A program made the translations under genes and the position numbers. Positions 1-6,604 of a stretch of 10,549 nt of DNA are shown here, piece after piece. The notes beneath the pieces are model-generated. The model did not search any database. It saw only the letters and a list, made by a program, of their open reading frames with translations, and was not told the origin of the DNA. Source of the stretch: Cephalothrix spiralis (lineage: Eukaryota; Nemertea; Palaeonemertea; Archinemertea; Cephalotrichidae). Position 1 is the first letter of the stretch; each line of letters begins with the position of its first letter. The stretch spans positions 1-10,549 of the forward strand of contig JAUCNG010400918.1 in NCBI GenBank assembly GCA_032353305.1, read 5' to 3'.

Positions 1-178
1 AGAAAACATATAAGAAAATTTTCCGATTTCTATTCTGGAAAAGGATACGATGTTATGAATATATATTTAGAGCCTTCGCAGCTTCTTTGGCCAATAAAAA
101 CACAAAAAGTTGTTTCTCAAGTTTTGGATGAAATTCGAAAAGATAATCGACCAATTTTGATTCATGGATTTTCAGTTG
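1..178 (+). CDS. DUF829 / TMEM53-like protein, upstream exon (5' partial)
   Basis: Frame 1 is open from the first base and encodes 59 complete residues plus the first base of a split Gly codon. The start Met and the first beta strand of the domain lie outside the window. Visible landmarks are KHIRKFSDFYSGKGYDVM, then the segment PSQLLWP, then the nucleophile elbow HGFSVG, with Ser at partial-protein residue 58. These are typical of the DUF829 (PF05705, TMEM53/PaxU) alpha/beta-hydrolase-fold family. The donor is G|GTAAGG at 178/179. The intron is phase 1 and splits the second Gly of GxSxG. Vertebrate TMEM53 is reported at the nuclear envelope; for this protein the substrate and location are unknown. 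The call is by pattern recognition, not a database search. Orthology to TMEM53 itself, as opposed to another DUF829 paralogue, is not settled, so I give no symbol. Confidence 0.88.
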
Positions 179-239
179 GTAAGGGCTCCTATTTTTTCAT
201 AATTGTCCGTAATTGAACGCAGTTTCAGTTGCATGGATA

Positions 240-680
240 ACGCCCTTATTTCGTGTTCTTTGAATAGGAAAAATCGTGAATTGCCGGAAACTGTCTAACG
301 TGATCCGTGAAGATCACTAGTCACGTGATCCGTGAAGATCACTAGACTATCCCCGTGCTTTGTTAAAGCCCCTTTTAACATTTCGTGATTCGTGACAGCC
401 CCTGTTCACATACCGTTATTCGTGATATAGGACGCTTGTGATTCGTGAATGTGAAAATGAATTTAAAGTAAAGATTTTACTGTAATTTCAATAAAAATCG
501 TAAAATGTTCGGCTCGCGCCTTCAGCGCTCGAATTTTTTCTCTCCATTATAGGACTTGTAGGCTGCATCACAGCCGAAATTACAAATGCATTATAAAATT
601 GTTAGCTTTCTCCGTGATTAGTGAAAGGCCATTTTCTTAATCCGTGTTTCATGAAACATTAGCGTTCGTGCTTCGTATAA
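240..680. repeat. Degenerate minisatellite built on CGTGATTCGTGA-like words
   Basis: Words close to CGTGATYCGTGA recur at about 299, 324, 384, 413, 437, 612 and 642. The clearest units are two 25-bp copies (298-322 and 323-345), each containing GTGATC-cgtgaa-GATCAC, a 6-bp-arm hairpin. Two 30-bp copies follow (367-396 and 397-426), both opening with AGCCCCT. The spacing is irregular and the copies have diverged, so this is an old array or the remains of a repeat-rich element. Function is unknown. Confidence 0.6.
298..345. repeat. 25-bp tandem duplication with internal hairpin
   Basis: The 23-base stretch starting ACGTGATCCGTGAAG and ending ATCACTAG occurs at 298-320 and again, identically, at 323-345, separated by TC. 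Each copy can fold through GTGATC paired with GATCAC. It is the best-preserved part of the surrounding minisatellite. Confidence 0.8.
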
Positions 681-796
681 GTCATCCCCCTCATGTATTG
701 TGGTCCTATGGGACTATGTTAAGGTTTTATCTCCTAGACTTATCGGCCATATCGTACGATTTTTAAACATGTTGTTCTTCTTTAATCACTTTCATC

Positions 797-1019
797 ATTG
801 AAACGTCATTTCACTTGCATGTATTGTGATCCATAATATGTAAAAGCCCAATTTTAGGGACTATTTCATGTTTTTCTCCTGGATAATCTTCAGGTTAATA
901 TAGCGGCCAGAGCGCCGAGTTTCAAAGTTTTATAAGAGGCTTTAATATTCTGCAACCGGTTCCTGAAATTTGTCTTTTGCCTATGAGTCACAATACATAC
1001 AACTGAAATGGCGTTCAAT
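797..1019. mobile_element. Small inverted-repeat (MITE-like) element in the intron
   Basis: The left arm 797-829 (ATTGAAACGTCATTTCACTT, then GCATGTATTGTGA) matches the reverse complement of 988-1019 (ATTGAACGCCATTTCAGTTG, then TATGTATTGTGA) with a few differences. Weaker similarity continues inward for about 30 more bases. A third copy of the CATGTATTGTG word, in direct orientation, lies at about 693-703, so the family may also have contributed sequence to the left. No target duplication is evident and there is no coding capacity. The family was not recognised. Confidence 0.5.
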
Positions 1020-1042
1020 TTCTAAAATGTCGTAATATCGAG

Positions 1043-1433
1043 CCGGGAAATGTCAAAATAGCGCTGCGTAGCGCTAGCGCTAGGATCGCCTAAGGCGGCG
1101 CTAGGCATCACAGGCGGGGACCCTTTTTCGAGCGCTATCAGTCGCTATGGATCGCCCATAGGGGCGGGGATTTTTATACATTTTTTATTGTTATAGAAAA
1201 AATCCTCCTGGAAATGGAACAAATGAGCAACAAACAGAAAAAAATTGAGAATGAATAAATTTCAGCTTTATTTTGCTTTAAAAAAAATTATTTTGATATA
1301 CTATATAAAAAAAATTGCGCTCTGGAGAGCTATGTACCGCCAACCCACCCGGGGACTAAGCTCTGAAGGGATTCCTTGGATCGGAGCGATCCACCGATTT
1401 GCCATAAGCGTCGCTATTTTGACATTTCCCCGG
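1043..1433. mobile_element. GC-rich MITE-like element with 21-22 bp terminal inverted repeats
   Basis: Left end CCGGGAAATGTCAAAATAGC (1043-1062, continuing with G) is the reverse complement of the right end at 1412-1433, with a single-base indel. The subterminal regions are loaded with short perfect hairpins: GCGCTAGCGC (1071-1080), CGCCT-a-AGGCG, CGCCC-ata-GGGGCG and GGATCG-gag-CGATCC (1379-1393). The middle (about 1172-1318) is AT-rich. No open frame resembles a transposase, so it would be non-autonomous. I could not find a convincing target-site duplication. A single related end-like sequence may lie at about 10023-10036. Confidence 0.65.
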
Positions 1434-1504
1434 TGCATTTTATTTTTTTTAAAAAAAGCATTTCATTGACTGGTGCATAACTGTGTTACAACTAAAAGTC
1501 GGGT

Positions 1505-1613
1505 AATTTTCAAATTTTGAAGAATCTCACATAATTTGTCGCTTGGTCAGGGAATTTTTTTTGAAATGGTGGGGAAATCAAGAAATTTTGAAATTGAGTA
1601 AAAAAGTGGCCAC
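1505..1613 (-). mobile_element. Truncated copy of the CAGGGTGACCAC-type MITE
   Basis: Read on the minus strand from 1613, this starts GGTGGCCACTTTTTTACTCA and continues with TTTCAAAAT, TTCCCTGACC and GCGACAAATT. The intact element at 7831-8081 shows the same words in the same order. The distance from the terminus to GCGACAAAT is 72-73 bases in both. The terminal CAGGG has decayed (ATT follows the TGGCCACC core) and the other end is missing, so this is a fossil fragment. Confidence 0.6.
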
Positions 1614-1647
1614 CATTAGTCCAATGCTTCTTTGTCTTTCTTTCTAG

Positions 1648-2222
1648 GTGCCTATATTTATGGTGAATTACTGGTTTTACTTAAAAATGATAAGATGCTA
1701 GCTCAAGATGTTCAAAGTCGAATCGTTGGACAAGTTTTTGATAGTCCTGTTGATCATGAAGGGATTCCTTTTGGAGTCTCTCGTGCTGTTACCACCAACC
1801 CTGTGCTACGAGCCTCAATAAAGAGTATGTTACAGTTATACCTCGCCACCTTTGAAGGTAACGTCAATCGTCATTTCAGGACATCATCTTACTTATTCCA
1901 CACAAATCCTTTGAATCTACCATCCCTCTTTTTGTACTCCGATGGAGATCCGGTCACGTGTATACCTTCAATCGAAACCATCATTGAGAGGTGGCGCCGG
2001 ATGGGAATTACTGTATACAATCGAAGATGGAAGGATTCAGGTCACGTGACCCATTATAGATCTCATGAAGATGATTATCAGAATACATTAAATGTATTTT
2101 TGGAAAAAATAGGTTTAGTTGAAACAGCTGAATGTCCCTTGGTGAAAGAAAAACGACAGAAGCAAGTTAAGGTACTTACTCAGCCAGTGATAGATATGCA
2201 AGAACAGAAAATAAAAATTTAA
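1648..2222 (+). CDS. DUF829 / TMEM53-like protein, terminal exon with stop codon
   Basis: The acceptor tttctttctag|gt at 1647/1648 restores the Gly codon, so the protein reads ...GFSVG-AYIYGELL..., and the frame then stays open for 190 codons to TAA at 2220-2222. The visible part of the protein is 250 residues. Counting from the first visible residue, Ser58 is the likely nucleophile, Asp158 or Asp160 in YSDGDPVTCIP the likely acid, and His192 in KDSGHVTHYRSH the likely base. The triad therefore looks complete, although enzymatic activity is not established for this family. The segment around residues 88-95 (QVFDSPVD) and the closing amphipathic stretch YQNTLNVFLEKIGL fit the domain end. The last 30 or so residues are a polar, Lys/Gln-rich tail outside the conserved fold. 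The reading frame opens upstream at an ATG near 1635, but that lies in the polypyrimidine tract of the intron and is not a start. Confidence 0.92.
2210..2215 (+). promoter_or_regulatory. Candidate poly(A) signal overlapping the final codons
   Basis: AATAAA lies within the last codons (AAA ATA AAA ATT TAA). Cleavage 10-30 bases downstream would fall at about 2225-2245, at or just inside the start of the palindromic element, and would give a 3' UTR of only a few bases. An alternative is ATTAAA near 2434 inside the element. The chance of an AATAAA in such AT-rich codons is high. Confidence 0.35.
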
Positions 2223-2233
2223 ATTCATAAATA

Positions 2234-2630
2234 CACAATTGGATAGAAATATTGGCGAGGGCAAAATTGGTTCAAAAAATAACCCCCAACGGTTTTTCAT
2301 ATTGGCGGGTAGTTTACCCCCATAAACTATATATTTCTGGAAAGGTATTGGAAAATGCTGGTTCCTTTGGGGCGTTAAGATTTTGATGCACCCCTAGGTG
2401 AAAACATGATTCTTAGATGGGGAAATCCCCTTAATTAAAAATCACGTTTTGCCCCCAAACCCCCGCCCAGGGGATGAGGCAGAAATCTTAACCCCCCGAG
2501 GGATCAGCATTTTCCAAGACCTTTCCAGAAATATATAGTTTATGGGGTCAACTACCCGCAAATTTGCAAAACCGTTTGGGGGTCTTTTTTGTACCAATTT
2601 TACCCTCGCCAATTTTTTCGTCCAACTGTT
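2234..2630. mobile_element. Foldback MITE, almost fully palindromic, TA-flanked
   Basis: Left arm from CACAATTGGA and the reverse complement of the right end (AACAGTTGGA) align for roughly 155 bases with few changes and small indels. Shared blocks include ATTGGCGAGGG, CGGGTAGTT, ATAAACTATATATTTCTGG and TTGGAAAATGCTG. The alignment continues weakly to the centre, which has its own hairpin GGGG-aaat-CCCC. A TA dinucleotide flanks both ends (2232-2233 and 2631-2632), as expected for Tc1/mariner-type or other TA-targeting elements. It has no coding capacity. It begins 11 bases after the TAA of the TMEM53-like gene, so it would sit in the 3' UTR unless transcription ends first, and if transcribed it would form a long RNA hairpin. 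Confidence 0.88.
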
Positions 2631-2804
2631 TATTATTAACAGGAGTATGTACTGTGTAAATACTCCTGATAGGAATTTTTAGAAATTTTTTTATTGATTG
2701 GTTTAAAACCCCGGCGGCCGCGGCGGTGGCATATATAAAGTTGTAAAAAAATGAAATGATTCACACAAAGGTATACGAAATTGAAAAGTCTTCCTGTACA
2801 TTTA

Positions 2805-2876
2805 ATTTAAACCATGAAGAGACGATCAGAGATTTTTCTACAGCCTTGAGGTTCTGTAGATCTTAATGGTTTAAAT
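2805..2876. repeat. Imperfect hairpin, 11-bp outer stem
   Basis: ATTTAAACCAT (2805-2815) pairs perfectly with ATGGTTTAAAT (2866-2876). An inner stem CTACAG/CTGTAG (2838-2843 with 2854-2859) lies within. The asymmetric unpaired stretch on the 5' side (about 2816-2837) makes it a poor fit for a microRNA precursor. Confidence 0.5.
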
Positions 2877-3057
2877 ATGCCATAAAGGATTTTTGATAAC
2901 TAAAGTCCCTCTGATTTTCGGACTTTGCGTAAATTTCGATTTGATCTGCCTTTAATATTAAGTATAGATCAATGATTTTAGATTGGGGAACTTTATGTGA
3001 TAGCTAAAATATTTCTTGATTTATAGGCAAATAACTGCCACGGTTGCTAAATATTGT

Positions 3058-3140
3058 ATTGGTTAGATATAGGCAACGCCTGGCAACGCCTTATTTATCC
3101 CTAATTTCATTTACTTCCGCGTTTGTATAGACATGCGCAT
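3058..3140. promoter_or_regulatory. Cluster of promoter-like words (CCAAT, X-box-like, ETS-like, NRF1-like)
   Basis: Within about 80 bases are ATTGG (inverted CCAAT, 3058-3062), GGCAACGCC twice in a 10-bp tandem (3072-3080 and 3082-3090, containing the RFX half-site GTTGCC on the minus strand), ACTTCCGC (3113-3120) and ATGCGCAT (3133-3140). Such words cluster in housekeeping promoters, but no first exon is recognisable on either side, so this is only suggestive. Confidence 0.2.
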
Positions 3141-3423
3141 ACCGATTAGGCTTGAAATATTGATATTTACTTATGAACACTTCAATCTGCTTCAATGAAT
3201 ATCGCTTTGAATTGAAGACATTGAAGAGGTCTTGAGTTATAAGATATATAACTAAAGACATAATTTCAGATCAGTTAGAAGTTTTGCAAAAAATGTTTGT
3301 CAAGATCGTTGCTATGTTTAAATAATGTAATATTAACTCTTACTTGAAAAGTCACGTGAAATTTTGGGAAAACCAATATGAGGCGATATCTTCGTCTTCT
3401 TGTGGTTTGAATTCTGAAGTATA

Positions 3424-3557
3424 TAAGACCTACATTGAATTGAATATTTAATATCTGTTTCCAAAATGGGTTTTTTCGCATCCCGAAGCGTAAGACCTAC
3501 ATTGAATTAAATATTTAATATCTGTTTCCAAAATGGGTTTTTTCGCATCCCGAAGCG
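3424..3557. repeat. 67-bp tandem duplication, two copies
   Basis: TAAGACCTACATTGAATT... to ...GCATCCCGAAGCG occurs at 3424-3490 and again at 3491-3557 with a single difference (G at 3442, A at 3509). Near identity implies a recent duplication. The unit has no recognised identity, and the open frame that crosses it on the minus strand is not convincing. Confidence 0.9.
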
Positions 3558-4769
3558 TTTTATTTCAATAAATGTCCAAGACCATTTTGATGCTCAAACT
3601 TATGATTCGCGCAAGGCTCCACCATCATGGTTGGAGCCTGTCGTAGTTCATAACTTAAAGTATCGAGATGGTCCAAGACATCCGTCGGCAGCAGGAAACA
3701 ATTTAAATTGAATTGAATTTTTCGTTGGCGGGGTCCATAAACCAATCAATAAAAAAAGGTCTAAATATTTATTAATTCAACGCACACGTGTACGGTTTGC
3801 CTTTTGGCCAACCTCTATGAATGTGGTACACGTATTTTAGTCCTTGTACATAACATTTGCCAATTATATAATTAGTGAGTTTATCATGTATTTTTCTTCT
3901 ATAAAACTTTTCTACAATTTACGATAATCGTAATATATTACGTGTAGAAAGTCTTTCTTGTATTACAATTATTGTAAATTTTTTGTGTTATTACAGGTTA
4001 TTGTGATACATTTTATCATGTGTGCCATATTTTGTGTAATATTCGTTAATTTGATATATCTGAGTACATTTATATGTATTTAAAATTCATGTTGATTCAG
4101 ACAATCAATTTTTTATCCCACAATCATAATTTATAAATTTGCATTTCAATTCAATGTCGATTTTTTTATAAGATAAATTGCATTTATTTTTAATATTTTT
4201 TGAGAATTTATTTCTCTATCGTAGAATCTACCTCAAAAAACGAGGCATTTAAATGATTTAATCAATATAATCATAAAACGATAACTTGTCATATTATTTT
4301 AAAGTACAAAGTACGTGTACTCGACAGGACTTTAAATTCCCGAGATTATAAATCGTTTAAATATTAAGTTTGCCTTGAATTTATATATTTTCATGCATGT
4401 ACATTTTGTTTACATTCATAAAAAAGAAATAAATTCCATATAATTGGGTGCAAGGTATTCGTTGTACATTGCACCTTTAATGCACAGTGCACATTAAGAT
4501 AGAACTATCATAAATAGTTTATAATAAAAAAATTGTGAACATTGTGTCAAGTTCCAGTCTAACTTTCAACTACCTCTGGACTGGTGTCCTACCCTAATTC
4601 AATGAATTTTTATTTATCCAATTTCAAATTGATTATCGAATAATATGTAATTTTTTGTATCTTTGTTATCAGTGAAATTACTGAAGACGATTGCATTTGC
4701 ATGAAATAGGATCGGAGAATTAGTTGCTGCTGTATTGCTTGATTAGATTATTGCTTAAGCCAGGAGGGA
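3558..4769. other. AT-rich non-coding stretch, no gene recognised
   Basis: About 1.2 kb without a supportable exon. Small structures include a hairpin GGCTCCACCAT/ATGGtTGGAGCC (3614-3637), two 15-base palindromes TTACGATAATCGTAA (3919-3933) and TTACAATTATTGTAA (3963-3977), TGCACAGTGCA near 4480, and octamer-like ATTTGCAT words near 4138 and 4696. I see no terminal repeats that would define an element. Confidence 0.5.
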
Positions 4770-5240
4770 TTGTCTTGAAAGTGCAGGCACCAACGTCTCT
4801 AAAGTGAAGACAAATTTGACATTTTTTCACTTTTTAGACCCTGGTAGGAAAAACCAATCTTTTTAGGAAAAAACTTGAGCACGGTGAAAATTTTTGCAAT
4901 ATTTTGCCAAAAAGAAATCTTCACCGCAGAAAATTTTGTAAAATTTTTCCACCATGTGCAAAAAGTGGGGGGACAAGTATTAATTGTTGAAAATTTTAAC
5001 CACGTTTTTGACATTTTGCATCATTTTTCTGACATTACTCTCTGGATGCCACCCAGTATAAAGATAAGAACCTCACTTTCTAGACATAAGCCTCCCGATA
5101 CCCACCGTCTTGAAAACGACGTCATCACTTTCCAGACATAAACCGCCCAACACTCGCGTCTTGAAAGTGGTCTTGACAGTGAGAGGTGAGACCAGGAAGC
5201 AAAAACACCCCACCCACCCGGGTTGGTGCCATCACCTTCA
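4770..5240. repeat. Repeat patch with recurring GTCTTGAAAGTG and a 52-bp imperfect tandem repeat
   Basis: GTCTTGAAA recurs near 4772, 5107 and 5159. Two diverged 52-bp units start at TCACTTTCTAGACATAA (5073) and TCACTTTCCAGACATAA (5125), each followed by a C-rich segment and GTCTTGAAA. GGCACCAAC (4786-4794) has an inverted partner GTTGGTGCC near 5222-5230, which may mark the ends of an inserted element. GAAAATTTT also recurs three times (about 4886, 4930 and 4989). The overlapping short open frames on both strands look like by-products of the repeats. Confidence 0.45.
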
Positions 5241-5620
5241 ATACAACCGCCCCCCTGCTTACGATATTCGGATATTGACATTACATGTAGTTCTAATACC
5301 ACAGTGTTTAAGCTTTACAAGTAAGATATCGAAATTAACTGTATCAAATGCCTCAAAATAAAGAAAGGAGATAGGTCCATAAGATAGGGATTTGGCCGCC
5401 TCTATGGCTTAAAAATAATTATTTGCGTACAGATCTAAAAATTTGACATGGCATAGGCACAACCTTATATTATTGTTTTCTGCGAGTGAATTTTCTAGTT
5501 TCCGAAACAGGGATGATATAGAGTAGTCGAACATACCCCTTAGTACAGTATAAAAAATGAAATGTTTTTTTCAAGTAAGTTGCCCTGTGTACTCTATTCC
5601 TTTTGCAGTTCGTATAATCG

Positions 5621-5770
5621 TGGGGATGGGAGCAGGACTTTTCGGCCCCACCACTTTCGGCCCCACCACTTTCGGCCCCAGTACACTTTCGGCACCAACA
5701 TTTTCGGCCCCAACACTTTCGGCCATAAAAGCTAATTTTGAAGACAGTTGCAGAGACCAAAAAAACGAAC
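5621..5770 (+). repeat. Left inner arm with six 15-bp CTTTCGGCCCCAACA units
   Basis: TTCGGC starts at 5641, 5656, 5671, 5688, 5703 and 5718, so the period is 15 with one 17-base step. Consensus is about CTTTCGGCCCCAACA. After the array, the sequence GCTAATTTTGAAGACAGTTG and GAGACCAAAAA matches the reverse complement of the right arm. The short open frames on both strands here simply translate the repeat (Gly-Pro-Thr-Thr-Phe or Gly-Ala-Glu-type peptides) and are not genes. Confidence 0.85.
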
Positions 5771-6104
5771 CCAGACATGCAAAAAAGTTCAATTTGTGAT
5801 ATAAAATGTCAAAAAATAAACAAAGAATTTGTGAATTAACATCATGAGTGTCAAAATTCCTCAATCTACTAGGTGATGGGCAATCATTTATATGTTTATA
5901 TTTGACATTTGATACGTCAATTGACTTTTTTTTGCATATCTCGTTATAACAAAAAATAATTTTTTGATTTCAATTAATTTTTAAAATACTTTTTGTTATT
6001 TAAATTCTTTTTCAATTCAATATTCATATAAGAATTGAAATGATATGATAATATTTACAAGTACAATTTTAATAGCATTCTCTCGATACACCAATTAAAA
6101 TATT

Positions 6105-6222
6105 TTTTGCATCTCCAGATTAGCCTTTTTGATCTCCGCAATTGTCTTCAAAATTAATTCTTGTACTGGGGCCGAAAATGTTGGGGCCGAAAGTGTTTGG
6201 GCCGAAAAGACCTACACCCCAT
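6105..6222 (-). repeat. Right inner arm with three 15-bp GGCCGAAAGTGTTGG units
   Basis: GCCGAA begins at 6171, 6186 and 6201, exactly 15 bases apart and in the orientation opposite to the left arm. Next to the array, TTGTCTTCAAAATTAATTC and GATCTCCGCAA are the reverse complement of the left-arm flank. The right arm has three units against six on the left, so copy number has changed independently in the two arms. The 71-codon open frame starting in this array is a translation artefact. Confidence 0.85.
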
Positions 6223-6604
6223 GGGGATATGTATCTTTTTTTCAAGGAATGGAGTATACAATGATGGGATCAGTCCCTATATTGCATTTTTGTTGTTGCT
6301 AGGCAATTATATTCAAATTCTTTACTTAATGCCTTTGAAAATCGCAATTGAATATATCTCACTGAGTTCCATATAAATAACAATCAGAAGTAAATGACGT
6401 TGATCCAAGTAAGTTATTTAAAGTTTACACTGAAGCGGTTGATCAAAATTAATAATGTCGACACTTCTTTTATATAATATATAGCTACGGATTTCAAAAC
6501 TGGGTTCCATATACTGGCAGACTAGCAACAACTAAATTGAGTACCAAGATAATATATTCAACCACTACAAGCCAAATCCCTATCTTATGGACACCTATCT
6601 CCTT

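Larger units (their letters stand above)
179..1647 (+). other. GT-AG phase-1 intron filled with repeats
   Basis: The intron runs from GTAAGG to a pyrimidine-rich acceptor (ttctttgtctttctttctag). It contains no credible coding sequence. The 74-codon open frame at 1245-1469 lies mostly inside a MITE and starts in A-rich spacer, so I treat it as chance. In order the intron holds a degenerate minisatellite (about 240-680), an inverted-repeat element (797-1019), a GC-rich MITE (1043-1433) and a truncated CAGGGTG-type element (about 1505-1613). Only about 34 bases separate the last of these from the exon, which is close enough to take in the branch-point region. Confidence 0.85.
2633..3423. other. 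Non-coding AT-rich stretch with a few local signals
   Basis: I find no exon here. It contains a 22-base pure-GC-type spike at 2709-2730 (with GCGGCCGC at 2714-2721) followed by ATATATAAAG, a hairpin at 2805-2876, and a cluster of promoter-like words at 3058-3140. None is backed by an adjacent coding sequence. Confidence 0.5.
5365..6604. mobile_element. Composite 1.24-kb inverted-repeat (foldback) structure
   Basis: The outer arms are AAGGAGATAGG...GGATTTGGC at 5365-5396 and its reverse complement at 6571-6604. They are identical apart from a 2-base GT insertion in the right arm. Inside lies a second inverted pair (5621 to about 5770, and about 6105 to 6222) with minisatellites. Weaker matching such as GTACTCTATTCCTT (near 5588) against the reverse complement of AAGGAATGGAGTATAC (near 6244) bridges the two tiers. 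The centre is AT-rich and no transposase frame is visible. It could be one non-autonomous foldback element or one element nested within another. The family was not recognised. Confidence 0.65.

Noticed and set aside
1245-1469. 74-codon plus-strand open frame in the intron
   Set aside because: It runs from A/T-rich spacer through the right end of a MITE, has no recognisable domain, and lies within the intron of the TMEM53-like gene.
2115-2300. 61-codon minus-strand open frame
   Set aside because: It is the antisense of the TMEM53-like terminal exon and the MITE.
2805-2876. Hairpin as a microRNA precursor
   Set aside because: The outer stem is only 11 bp and about 16 unpaired bases lie on one side, unlike a Drosha/Dicer substrate.
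3275-3481. 68-codon minus-strand open frame
   Set aside because: It crosses into the 67-bp tandem duplication and has no protein family resemblance or splice context.
3614-3637. Hairpin as a histone mRNA 3' stem-loop
   Set aside because: The stem sequence does not match the conserved histone stem-loop and no histone frame lies upstream.
3560-3745. 61-codon minus-strand open frame with fairly protein-like composition
   Set aside because: It has no recognised motif and includes a DNA hairpin (3614-3637). I see no supporting splice or poly(A) structure. It is worth a single database search, but not a gene call.
4799-5361. Overlapping open frames on both strands
   Set aside because: They lie in the repeat patch, encode Phe/Lys- or Ser/Arg-rich repetitive peptides, and overlap one another in several frames.
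5470-5864. Repetitive peptides on both strands (Gly-Pro-Thr-Thr-Phe, Gly-Arg-Lys-Cys-Trp and Val-Gly-Ala-Glu-type repeats)
   Set aside because: A 15-bp unit keeps every frame open, so these are translations of the minisatellite in a transposon arm.
6161-6376. 71-codon plus-strand open frame
   Set aside because: Its N-terminus is the right-arm minisatellite and the rest is AT-rich spacer.
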